Positions 49,899 to 60,500 of a DNA stretch of 64,000 bases are shown here, in pieces. This DNA is from CAWJMN01 sp963844055. GTDB taxonomy: Bacteria; Planctomycetota; Planctomycetia; Pirellulales; Pirellulaceae. The position numbers and the translations under genes were made by a program. Below the pieces are notes generated by a model. That model was not told where the DNA came from. It did no database searches and saw nothing but the letters and a program-made list of their open reading frames with translations. Each line of letters begins with the position of its first letter. Position 1 is the stretch's first letter. Where the stretch lies: the NCBI GenBank assembly GCA_963844055.1, contig CAWJMN010000001.1, forward strand, positions 3,978,235 through 4,042,234. Direction: 5' to 3'.

Positions 49899-51124
49899 AC
49901 GCTCTCCGAAGTCTCCAGTAGGTGGATCGATAGCTTTTTCGTTTGGCCGTCGTAGTCGACGCCGGAAAGAACCCCGGCCAGAAGCTCTTGCTGAGCAAGT
50001 AGTGGCAATGACTCGAAGTCCTCACTAATCAGTGAATGGGCATGGAGCTGAGCAACGAGATACCGGTCGATCTCGACAGCGGGAATCGACTTGGTGGGAC
50101 AGGTACTCCAGCCTTTTCGCTGAGCTGAACTACAAACATAGTAGCGATAGCGTTTGGTACCTCCTTTTCCACTAGCTACCAGCGTCATTTTGCAAGCACA
50201 GTTCTTGCAGCGGAGAAGCCCCGATAGTAAGCCTCGAGTCGAAAGGGCGACCGTCCGGCGCTTCCCAGCATTCTCCTTAAGTAGCTCTTGAACTTGCGTC
50301 CAAGTCGATTCCTCCACAATCGCCGGGTGCTCTCCAGCATAGAGCTCGTCTCGGTAACGGACTTGGCCTCGATAGGTAACGCTGGTCAGCAGTTTATGAA
50401 GGCTGGTTTTGGTGAAGGGGCTGCCGCCATGGGATTCCCCCTTCAAGGTCAGATGGGTTTTGGAGTTCCAGCCTCGCCGAGCCAGTTCCTGAACCACCGG
50501 GATTAACCCCCGGTGCTCTAGATAGAGCTGAAAGATCTGCCGGACCTGCTCAGCTTCCAGTTCATTGACCACCAGCTTCTTCCGTTCCCGATCAATGTCG
50601 TAGCCCAGCATGCAGACGCCACCCACATATTTCCCTTTGCGGCGGGCTGCCGCCATCTTATCCCGAGTCCGTTCGCTAATCATTTCTCGTTCGAACTGGG
50701 CAAAGGATAAGAGAACATTGAGAATCAAACGTCCCATCGACGTCGACGTATTGAACTGCTGGGTGACCGAAACAAAGGAGATTTGCTTACGGTCAAAGAT
50801 CTCCATCATCCTGGCGAAGTCCAGCAGGGACCTGGAAAGGCGGTCTACCTTATAAACCACCACACAGTCGACCTTCCCGGCTTCAATGTCGGCCATCAGC
50901 CGCTGGAGTGCAGGCCGATCCATGTTCCCACCGGTAAACCCACCGTCGTCATAAGTGGATTTCAGACAGACCCAACCTTCATGGGCTTGGCTCTTGATAA
51001 ATGCTTCGGCACTTTCTCGCTGAGCGTCTAAGGAATTGAATTCCTGCTCGAGCCCTTCTTCCGTGCTCTTTCGGGTATAGATGGCACAGCGTACTTCCGC
51101 TCCCCTCCCCTTCTTCTCTTTCAT
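49895..51124 (-). CDS. Large serine recombinase (resolvase/integrase family)
   Basis: 409 residues from the ATG at 51124, overlapping the DUF2924 stop (ATGA). The catalytic domain has IYTRKS with nucleophile Ser20, then FNSLDAQRESAEAFI, the DGGFTGGNMDRPALQRLM loop, and VVYKVDRLSRSLLDFARMM. It is followed by the Recombinase domain (GYDIDRERKKLVVNELEAEQVRQIFQLYLE) and a zinc ribbon with CKNCACKM and a later Cys pair. Large serine recombinases integrate and excise phages and islands. Together with the adjacent tRNA-His it suggests a mobile island. Confidence 0.93.
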   Translation of the reverse strand: MKEKKGRGAEVRCAIYTRKSTEEGLEQEFNSLDAQRESAEAFIKSQAHEGWVCLKSTYDDGGFTGGNMDRPALQRLMADIEAGKVDCVVVYKVDRLSRSLLDFARMMEIFDRKQISFVSVTQQFNTSTSMGRLILNVLLSFAQFEREMISERTRDKMAAARRKGKYVGGVCMLGYDIDRERKKLVVNELEAEQVRQIFQLYLEHRGLIPVVQELARRGWNSKTHLTLKGESHGGSPFTKTSLHKLLTSVTYRGQVRYRDELYAGEHPAIVEESTWTQVQELLKENAGKRRTVALSTRGLLSGLLRCKNCACKMTLVASGKGGTKRYRYYVCSSAQRKGWSTCPTKSIPAVEIDRYLVAQLHAHSLISEDFESLPLLAQQELLAGVLSGVDYDGQTKKLSIHLLETSESV

Positions 51125-51618
51125 GCCTTCTCCCCCTTCGTCAGTCGAAAGAAGTGAAAGCCGTTGCAATGGCTACCGGTGATCTGCTTGGCTACAGCCG
51201 AAAGGGACTTATAGATAACCCCTTCCATCTCAAAGCCCTGCTGCTGGACCAAGATCTGATAAACCCGCCCTTTGTATTCCCGGTAGAGTAGCGAACCAGG
51301 GATCGGTAGCCGGGGATCGAACTCTTGGGGAATGGTGGCCGCTGTGGGTAGTTCAATCTGGACCTTGGCCCCTTGGGCCAAGGCTGGGGCATTGACCCGT
51401 AAGTCGGCGTCACAGGCTAGTTCTTCGGCCCGTTCTCGGGCTCTCTCCGAGAGCCCGCCAGCCTCTTGAGCCTGGATCAGCCAGGCTATTCTTCGAATGA
51501 GCCAAGTTCGATTGCGGGTATTTGTAGAATCCCCGCTTAAATCAAAATACTTTCGCCTTAGCTCTCCCGTACTCTGCTGCTGCAGCGCAGCCAACTGCTG
51601 TTCCAGACTGGTTTCCAT
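51121..51618 (-). CDS. DUF2924 domain protein
   Basis: 165 residues. The N-terminal helical part (QQQSTGELRRKYFDLSGDSTNTRNRTWLIRRIAWLIQ) and C-terminal beta part have the DUF2924 pattern. The C-terminal part includes LPIPGSLLYREYKGRVYQILV, then GFEMEGVIYKSLSAVAKQITGSHCNGFHFF. Members are nearly always encoded just before a serine recombinase, as here with a 4-nt overlap. The function is unknown; DNA binding or target selection is suspected. It is the first gene of the three-gene coupled operon. Confidence 0.88.
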   Translation of the reverse strand: METSLEQQLAALQQQSTGELRRKYFDLSGDSTNTRNRTWLIRRIAWLIQAQEAGGLSERARERAEELACDADLRVNAPALAQGAKVQIELPTAATIPQEFDPRLPIPGSLLYREYKGRVYQILVQQQGFEMEGVIYKSLSAVAKQITGSHCNGFHFFRLTKGEKA

Positions 51619-52213
51619 CGAAGTCTCTCCCTAGTGATCGTAAGAGGCAATCTCTGGAACCGGTGTCCAGAGTGATCACAGAGAGCAGTCTTTTCAGAGA
51701 AACAGCAAGCGGGGGCTTTGATGCTTGCACACAGAGGGAATTGGTAAAAGACAGTATGATGGGGAGGGCGGTCGGCAAGGCCAAAGCGAAACGAGACGGC
51801 GAGGCCGATGAATTATTTGTTGAAGCCATCGCTGCCGTTCATTGCGGGGCTGACGCTGGGCGTTGCCATCGCAAAGGCGACCGTTGTTGCAAAGATAAGA
51901 ATCAAACAATTCTGGGCGATTCGCTTGGAAGGCAAGGTGGTCGCCCCCTGTCCCATGATGTCTATGCCCCTGTTTCTTTTTGATCGTGACGTTGGGCCAC
52001 GCTCACGCACGCACGAGGCTACGGGAAGAATCGCCAGCGGGGGCGATAGATAAAGCCATGAAGACGTTTCACGAATGGCTGGCATAACGCATGGCGAAGA
52101 ACGAAGGGCTGTTGCTCAATGACAAGAACGCCGTGTTTGTCCTATCCCGGCTGAACCCGCTGCCGAAGAACTCGGCGGCCAACAAGAGCTTGACGAAGTG
52201 GCGGGAGACGCTC
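51619..52213. other. Region between recombinase module and toxin-immunity genes
   Basis: No gene is well supported. On the plus strand MNYLLKPSLPFIAGLTLGVAIAKATVV (from 51808) and a 69-codon frame from 52091 look partly protein-like but lack ribosome sites and known families. They could be relics of earlier genes. The 3' end of the second frame overlaps the immunity gene. Confidence 0.35.
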
Positions 52214-52594
52214 TCATTCGGGTATATACCCGGCAATAATCGACAAAAACCCTTTCTCGCTCCGTGGCCGAGCATTGCCACGAGGATCAACCTCAACTAG
52301 GCGGAATTCCTTCTTAGTATCGAACCCGAAGCAGTACCCTTGAAAGTCATCCCCAAACAGGACAATTCCCGACATATCGCCCTTTGGCTGCGGATATATG
52401 CTTTCGGCTGACGTCGGCCCGCTGTAAAGCTGCAATTCTTCAAGATTGCCATACCCAACCAGCCTTAGGAATTCCAGATACTCACACGGTAATCCGGGGT
52501 ATTCCAGTCGTAGCTTGTCTATGTCCTCATCCCGTAACCGAGTGAGGTTGGGAATTCTTGCCAAGCGATCTTGAAGAACTTGCATTTCACTCAC
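52214..52594 (-). CDS. SMI1/KNR4-type immunity protein
   Basis: 126 residues from the GTG at 52594; the toxin stop overlaps its ribosome site (TAGGAG, 7 nt before GTG). The ATG at 52585 is three codons further in. SMI1/KNR4 (SUKH) features: DEDIDKLRLEYPGLPCEYLEFLRLVGYGNL, then SGIVLFGDDFQGYCFGFDTKKEFRLVEVDPRG. SUKH proteins are the best-known immunity partners of polymorphic nuclease toxins. Tight coupling directly after an HNH toxin end makes this role very likely, though untested. Confidence 0.88.
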   Translation of the reverse strand: MSEMQVLQDRLARIPNLTRLRDEDIDKLRLEYPGLPCEYLEFLRLVGYGNLEELQLYSGPTSAESIYPQPKGDMSGIVLFGDDFQGYCFGFDTKKEFRLVEVDPRGNARPRSEKGFLSIIAGYIPE

Positions 52595-52604
52595 GACAAG
52601 GCTC

Positions 52605-54503
52605 CTACGGGAATAGAGTATCCATGATCGCCTCAAGATGTAAACCGCCTTGGTGCTGATCTGGGAATCGTGCAGGGGTCAGATTCCACCATTCGTGTGG
52701 CCCTCCATAGATGTTCTCGATCACATGATGAGCATCGAACGGGTCGCCAGCCTTTCTCAACACTATTCCTTCGGAGTTTACCAAGTCCTGAGTATAACGG
52801 GGCCACGCCTGACCCGTTTGTCGCTCCCACTCTGCGATTTGGGCGTTTTTCACACGCTGCGTGAATAACCTGCGATGCGCCTCCCCTGCTTCCGACGAAA
52901 GTCTTGAGTAAGAATTCGTTCTCAGATTGTCTGCAAGCCTCGTTCTTTGCGAGGAATGCAGCCGAAAACCGGTATGTCGCTCAATCGCATCAATGTATGA
53001 GCGGACGTTTTGGGAAAACGCAGTCCCTCTAAGGCCACTGTTTGGAGCAACCGACAACGGGCTTCGATATTGCCTATCAAAGCCAATCCTAGCCGGATTG
53101 CGATTCAAATCCAAGGGCGGTAAGGGTTCTGGTGAAACATTTTTAGCCTCTCGCAGTTGACGCACCAACTCCTGTCTCAGCAACTCATTTTTAGCTTGCT
53201 GTGAAGGGGTAAAAATTGGCACCGTAGCCTTCGGAAGTCGAGGTGTAGTACTTCGTTCGCGCAACTGCCCTTGCACTAACGTCCTCTGGTCAAAAGGCCC
53301 AACGACATGGTGTGTTTGGGCGGCCGCTCTCAGTCTTGGCGACCTCATACCTCCGATATTTACACCAGACATCCCAGCGGCCATGTTTGCCAGACCGTCT
53401 TGGATTTCGCCAAGTGCCCGACCATTGATTACCTTTAACCTAAACTGTTCATATTCGTATGCATCCCGTTGACCATTTGGTATCTTTTCACCCTGCATCT
53501 TCAAATAGATGAGCGGAAACTTTTTGGAAATTACAGCATCCGCTGGATTTCCCGACGACATAACGGTAGCCTTAGGGTTGTTTGCCAGTTGCCGTGCAAT
53601 ACGCAACTGAGTTCTCTCCCATTTTTCTTGTTGCCCTGCAGCATCTTCTCCTGACATACGGCCAATAGCCATCATGACTTCGATGTTTATATGGCGATCG
53701 CGGGTAAACGTTTCGTCAATGGCCGGGTCGGCCTGATCGAGGAATGCCCACTTTGGAGTATTTTTCAATAGCCAAAGGCGGCCTTCCTCCGTGTCAAACC
53801 ATGCGATTCCCTTTTCGAGGGCCTTAGCCTTTAATGCATCCACTGCTATTTGAGCGCTCGAATAAAAAACCCCTTCCTTCTGCTGACTAGTCAAACTATT
53901 CCACTTTTCCCAAAGGTAATATTGGTAGTCTCGGCCGATACCCTCTATGGAAGGTGGATACCATACTTTGCTAGGTGTGGCGGGCGAGCCTTTACGAGCC
54001 TCTATATTTACCGTGCCACCTGAGCTTGGCGATTCGCCAGAGACTGCTTTGTATTTCGGCAACTTCTCTTTTTCGATAGTTATTTCAGCCGAATCACTAC
54101 GAACTTGCTCTCTGTTTTGGCGTAGCCATGCAGGCGATTCGTTTCCACTATTGCTTATTGCACTCGATAACAACTCCGAGCTCACCTGGACGGCAGCACT
54201 ACAGGCAGAGTAAAGTCCATTAGTAGCCTCATCTATGGAATGAAGCTCTTGACCTAGCGATGCATAATCGGCGTCATTGTAAAACATCGTCGCCGATTGC
54301 TTCGAAACGAAGAAACTAGACGCAGCCTGTGACACACTACTATCAAACACTGCCCAGGGAGACGGGTGTAGCCCTGACTCAATAACGAACGCGGCCGCAA
54401 TTGAAGCGAAGCGTAACGAGCTAAACGATGCGTTTAGCTTTTCACGTGACTCAGATTGCTGAAGTTCTGCAATGTCATTCTTAATTGCAGAGCGCTGGTC
54501 CGC
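52605..54503 (-). CDS. HNH-type nuclease toxin, probable C-terminal domain of the giant protein
   Basis: 632 residues are open from 54503. There is no good start codon or ribosome site: the first available GTG is at 54350 and the first ATG ~20 codons later. The region just before is in frame if GCTGAGC (54502-54508, minus strand) is read GCTAGC, giving GDWLADQRSAIKNDIAELQQ straight from the coiled-coil ORF. The C-terminal ~45 residues carry DAHHVIENIYGGPHEWWNL, then PARFPDQHQGG and a final His, the HNH/ENDO VII (AHH-like) nuclease pattern of Rhs and other polymorphic toxins. An immunity gene follows 10 nt later. Confidence 0.82.
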   Translation of the reverse strand, partial: ADQRSAIKNDIAELQQSESREKLNASFSSLRFASIAAAFVIESGLHPSPWAVFDSSVSQAASSFFVSKQSATMFYNDADYASLGQELHSIDEATNGLYSACSAAVQVSSELLSSAISNSGNESPAWLRQNREQVRSDSAEITIEKEKLPKYKAVSGESPSSGGTVNIEARKGSPATPSKVWYPPSIEGIGRDYQYYLWEKWNSLTSQQKEGVFYSSAQIAVDALKAKALEKGIAWFDTEEGRLWLLKNTPKWAFLDQADPAIDETFTRDRHINIEVMMAIGRMSGEDAAGQQEKWERTQLRIARQLANNPKATVMSSGNPADAVISKKFPLIYLKMQGEKIPNGQRDAYEYEQFRLKVINGRALGEIQDGLANMAAGMSGVNIGGMRSPRLRAAAQTHHVVGPFDQRTLVQGQLRERSTTPRLPKATVPIFTPSQQAKNELLRQELVRQLREAKNVSPEPLPPLDLNRNPARIGFDRQYRSPLSVAPNSGLRGTAFSQNVRSYIDAIERHTGFRLHSSQRTRLADNLRTNSYSRLSSEAGEAHRRLFTQRVKNAQIAEWERQTGQAWPRYTQDLVNSEGIVLRKAGDPFDAHHVIENIYGGPHEWWNLTPARFPDQHQGGLHLEAIMDTLFP

Positions 54504-57500
54504 TCAGCCAATCACCCATTTCGCCTGCTAGGTCAAGTCGCGAAATTCGGTCTATACGCTCTTGTTCAAGTTCCGTACACACATCCGCATAATCCAGTTG
54601 CAACGCCTTACTTCTGCTCTGATCTTCTACCAATGCGTTTCCATCGCTAAGGAGCGATTCATAGGCTTGTCCTTCCTCAAACTCCACTAGCTCACTAGTC
54701 GCATAAGAAGCGTCGTGACGAAGGCTGTAGTAGTTAATCAACTGAGCAGACTGGCGACCCACTAGCTCCAAAACCTCTGACTTTCTTATCGCATTTTTGT
54801 TTACCTCATAGAATTCTTCCGCCATCGCCAAGTCAACTGCATATTGGTAATTAGCATCTGCTACCGCACGTGCTGTTTCCTTGATATGGCTGTCAGTCAA
54901 TGACACCCTCTCAGTGTAGTTGGCATTCAAGGTGTCCTGATAATTTGAATCAAGTGCATTTTCCTGTAGTGCACGTTGAATTTCAAAGCCTTTTCCGCTC
55001 GCGAGCCACCACAGCGACTCTGCAACAGCACTATTTTTCTGATACTCTGCCCATGGCAACTGAATGATCTGCGCCACGCCATTCAGCACATTGGCTCTTT
55101 GAGTATATCCATTTGACATCCAATCATTTGAAGCCGATACCGTAGCTAGTCGCGCTGCATTAATTCCGTCTGCAACAGCATTCCAATAAGATACCTGGGC
55201 TAATGCAATTGATATCCGGTAATCCGAATCAACTTCGCTGACATCGTAAATGCGATCCTGAACAGCTTTAGCTTGCGTAATCCTCGCCTGGCGAACTATC
55301 GCCGAGATTCGATCTTGGCTTGCTTGGTGCGAGCCTTCTACGGTTGAAGCCAGTTGCAAATCAATTGCACGTTCCGAAGTGGCTCGCCTAAGCTCTGAAT
55401 CAACAACATCTCTTTCCAGCTGTTTCTTGGCTACTAACCCAGTGGCATCACTGTTACTGCTATTTGCAACCGCCTTATAGGACGTTCCAACTATAGCAAC
55501 CGACCCCAAATCAAGCTGAATGCCACCTCCATCGAAATCTTTCGAGAAGTCAAGGTGTTGGTTGTAGGCGTTATCGAGCTCGGTTTTACGGGTTAGTGAG
55601 GCAATTTCAAATTGACCGTAAGCAGCTAGATGATCTAGATAGTGATCCCCATCGGCTGTCGCGCGATTGACCAATGCCACACTCTGTGCTGCCACTCCCT
55701 CGACGCCTTCTAGACGCTCACTTATTCTGGCATCCCTGCTTTCGATTAGATCCGCATGGAACCAAACACTGTCGGCAACATCATCAACAGCTCGAATACC
55801 AGCAATATTCGCATCTAGTGCTTCTCTACTCGCATATACAAAATCGTGCTGTATTTGCAACTGAGAGTCTATCTGGTTTTGTCGAACAGTTGCCAATGTG
55901 ACAACAAGGTTTATGTATACAGGCTGCATCGCAGTTGTCCATTGTGCCTGAGCATCTGCCGACGCTATGGCAAACTGTGCAGCTTTCGAAGTGGCCGCCG
56001 GTAGATCGTAGATAGAGTGTGCCTTCGCGGCATTTTGCTGGGCAACCGAGACGATGTGAGTACTGGCTGCAATCGCTATTAAACCAGAGCGGCTTACACC
56101 AGCCATACCCGAAGCATGCGTATATACGCCTTCAGCATTGGACAGAGCCGTTAAGAGCTCTTGCGATTGCCCTAGGTCATAGTCTTCCTCTGCATGGCGA
56201 TAGTTGCGTTCAGCAGTGTGGTATTGAACATCGCGTGCCAACTGAGCGTCTGCTGTGGTATCTAGACTGTGCTTCGCACTCTGGGCATACGAAACATTTG
56301 CGTTGCCTTCTGCCTGGGCCAAACCCACTTGACAACTCTTAAGCGAACTACCATAGGTGACCATCGCGGCCGCAAGTGACTGCTTGTTTGTTTTTGCATG
56401 GCCATACTCAGCATTTAAATATGACTCTGCGGCAGCTTCTTTTGCCGCTCGCAATGTACTTGCGCTGGCTGGATTGGTGAAGCCAGCAAGGCTAATGCTG
56501 TTCGTTGAAATTGCAGTTCCATAAGATCCACTTTCTGCTGTCACGATGGATTCAACTTGCGCAGCTCGTGCAGCGGCCATGCTTTTCGTGTAAAGGCCAT
56601 CGGCATCAATCCGAGAAATATTCAAGTCTTCGATTAGGAGGTCAATATTTTTTCTGGCGTGGCTTGAGCTATCTACAATCGCCGAGTCTCGGGTTGCCTG
56701 AAGATCTGCCAACTCATAGGAAAGCTGACGAGCAGCTTCTGCAGAGTCCATGGCAAAAGCGACTGCTTGGCTTTTTCGATCGGTCGAGTAATAGTAGGTT
56801 ACCGACTCAATCGCGTGAGAGATTGAGGCGTCATGGACGGATTGTGCTTGTGCCAATTCGTGCGCGTAAATCAGATCTGCCGCCGCAATAGAAAGTTGAT
56901 AATCCCGCTCCCGCCGAGCGTCAGGCGAAAGCAACGCAGAAGTGGTTCCTCCACCAACCTGCGGCACTGACACATACTGTGCAGAGATCGAAGAGGTGGA
57001 CTCTATGGAATTAACATTGATACCGCTGCCATTTGTCGGCGGCTGAATAAGCGATGGATCACCTCCTAGTGCCGTTACGCGATCTTCGGCCTTACCGGTA
57101 CGATACTTGCTCTTTGCCTGCGAGTCTCGCTCACGAGCGTGGTTCTCTACTTTACTCTCGTCATCGGCGAAATCATTATTGGCCCTATTGCTTCCCTCGA
57201 CTTGATCGGAAAGTTTATCAGCTTCGTCAATGACGAACTGCTTTTCGGCATCAGCAATTGCTTTTTGGTACTTCTTCACGGCGGCAACTGCAGAATCGCC
57301 AAGGTCTTTTTCAAGGACACGTTTCGCTTCTTCGTACGCTTCTCGGGCCACCTTCGCCGCACGCGGAAATTGCTTGTCGTTGTCAACTGTTAGGTTCGTC
57401 CATTGAACCTCTGTTACGGAATCCGCTCGAACACGAACTGCATCTTCTACTCCAACTTTTTGCCTAAATTGGAATATTGCCAGCTCATTGGCCGACGTTT

Positions 57501-60500
57501 GCGTAGAAGCTGCGCTGGCAAGGCGCCCGTCATAAACGGCTGTCGTGGTAATATTATGTTGTAAATCATAGAGCGCATCGACCTTCTCTTGATTGAATGC
57601 TTTTTCAGCTACTGCAAACGCTACCTCTTGGACACGCCCAGCTTCGGCGGCCCTGTCATCTCGCGTTTGTTGATGGTCCGTGATTGCGTTGGCGGCGGCT
57701 TCCGTATAATCGTTGTAGGTATGATCCCGGCCGTTAGCTGCTCCTGCTAGTGCATAGGCAAGTTCTTTGGCTTTGCCAGCAATTGCTATTCCAAATTCTT
57801 TTACCGATTCTGCATTTTTGTCGACTTGATCTTTCGCTGCATCGTTTTGTTTATCAGCTGATAGTTTTACGAACAAATTATGAGCGGTCGTAAACAATAC
57901 ACCGACCTCTCCGAGTGCGGCGATGAGCTTTGCTCTGGCTGCTCCCGCTTCAGTCGCCTTGCCCACATCGCCAAAGGCTAGGTCATATTGATATTCCGAC
58001 CAGCGTGATTGTAACTCGGAGTTCCAAGCTTGGATTTTCTCCTTGCTAACATTTGCTGTGGATACCTCGAACTCCGTGAGTGAAGCACTGTCGTCACTAT
58101 TTTGGCGTTTCTGAGCATTCGAAAGCCCGTTAGAGTATGTCTCCGCATGGCCATTCTGCTCTTTTGCGTTAGTCGTGATGTGTGCCGACAGAACCTTTAA
58201 GAAAGTCTCGTACTTTCCTGCAAACCCCACCGCAAACTCTTCCTGGTCGTCTGCCAAGTCTTTGACAAACTCCATATAGGAGTCGATAGAGTCATTTGCA
58301 TTGGTGGCGGCTGCCTCGTTGAAGCTGGTTTCCTTCAAAGCCCTCGCAGCAGAACGGTCTGTTCCCCAGGTCTTCATGCTGGTCGCTGTATCTTTACGCA
58401 TGTCCTCGACATCGTTAACTGTGGTGGCAATGTCGTAGTCTTTTTGGTGCTGATCAAGATCTGCCTGAAGATTAGAGTTTCCACCCTTTTTGTAGCGACT
58501 TTCGGCATCGGCAACTGTTTGATCGTAGGCGTGACCTGCCTTTTTGTCGGCATATTTTCTGGTGACCTCCGCCCCGCGATCATCACGATCCTTATTAGCC
58601 TTGTTCAGATCCTTGCTGAACTGGTTCACCGCCTCGAGGCGGCTATCAGCCTCCGCCTGCTTTTGCACAACGCCGTCCTTCGCAAAATCCGCTGCGGCAT
58701 CTATGGCGTCTTTGCGCTGCTTATTCCGCAGGTCCAATCCTTCTTTCGCCAGCGTAACCGTTGAGGCGTTGTCATCTTTCAGCTGCTTGAACTCTGACGT
58801 GATATCATTGGAATTCCGATCATGCATCAAGGATGCCAACGATTCCGAAAACACGACCTGATTGACAGCCAGGCTCTTCTGGTAGTTGCTGACAGGTGTA
58901 TTGAGCTCCGCATCGAGGCGTGCCAGAGCATCACGACGGGCTTTTTGCTGAGCAAGCCACTTTTCTACTGCAGCATAAGCATCGGACTGGGCCTTGAATT
59001 CTTCGGCAGCATTTTCATTGTCTACCTTGATTTTCAGAGCGTCCGCCTCCCCTTTTTCTCGCGCAAGCTCGGCATCGCTTTGGGCCTTAAGCTTGGTTGC
59101 GTTGGCATCAATCTTTGCCTTCTCAACCCAGGCCGTCATCGCATTGGCAACTTTTCCCATGGCCATCAAGGCATTGGCAACCTTGTCATTCCAATCTTGA
59201 GTCGCCTTTGCCCTGTCCTTGGCAAGCTTCTCGCTTGCTGCGCTCTGCTTCTCAGCGATTTCCTTGCGCACCCCCGCGACCTTCTTTTCACCATCGATCT
59301 TTTCTAAACGGATCGCCTCCGTCTTTCCGTCGATCTTGGTGACTTTGTCAGCAATCAAGACGTTATTGGCATCAATTTCTGCTTGGAGCTCTGCAGGAGT
59401 CTTGCTCCCTGGGATCATCGGGGAATATTGAGCAATCTGGTTTTGCAGTGACGCATTTTCGGACTCCAGGTTCATCTTTTGAGCAACCAGCTGGTTTTTC
59501 TCAAGCTCGAGCTGTGTCACCCTCCCCTGACTCTCGATCGGAAGATCGATGAGCTTTTGCTCTAAAGTTTTTTTCTCCGTGTCCGTCCACGCTTTGTTGT
59601 ACGCGTCCGTAACTGCCTTGACCGCAGAGTTGAAGGTGTCGAGAAGCCCCGACAAGGAGCTGTTCAGCTTCTGCTTGGCCTTCGCCAAATCTGGTTTGGC
59701 ATTGGGATCTGAAGTACCGGAAGTGGTAATGCCATTGGCCGAAACCTCTTCATCCTCCGCACCGGTCCCCGTGGCCCCCGTCGTTGGGAGTGTACCGCCT
59801 GACATGTCCACAGGCATAATCGAGCGTTTGAAGTTCTCTTCAAACTCTGCGTACTTCTTCTGGAACTCCAAGTTGATAGCTTGAACGGCGGTGGTATACG
59901 TTCCATCCGACGAATGAATACTGTTGGTCCAAGTCTGGTAATTGTCTGCCAATCGTCCTTGGTACTCTTGCTCGATCCGAGCCATTTCGGCCTGAAAGGC
60001 ACGATCAAGGCCCAGATCGTAGGTCATGTCAGGATTGGCAATATCCGACATCGGCGGCAAGGGATTGTTGCTGTCATCCTGTTCAAAAGCTGGGCCATTG
60101 TCGACAGGAACTGGTCCCCATTCGAACTTGATAGGCTCGAAGCTTGTGGTATCCCCCGAGAAGTTTGCAAGGTCGGTCGTGAATTGTGCACTCGCAGCGG
60201 ATAGGGCTGCATTATAGGTCTGCTGTGCAGCCGACATGGCAGTGGCATACGCTGACCGAGCAGCCGTTACAACGGCATCGTGCGCACCGGTAGCGCTCAG
60301 CAACGTCGACTGGTAAGTTGCCTGAGCGTTTTGCTGGGCCTGCTTATAGGTAGTGTTGATCGACGCCAGGCTGGTTTGATAGCTACTTTGTGCGGTGGCC
60401 CACTGGTTGTTGTAGCTTTGATAAGTGGTAACCAGCGTCTGAGCCTCCGTCCCATCAGGCTGGCTACTATTCACAAAATTAATATTCTGCCAGCGAGTGA

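Noticed and set aside
51663..52300. Plus-strand frames from 51663, 51808 and 52091
   Set aside because: Mutually overlapping in different frames, no clear starts; at best relics. Recorded as gap content instead.
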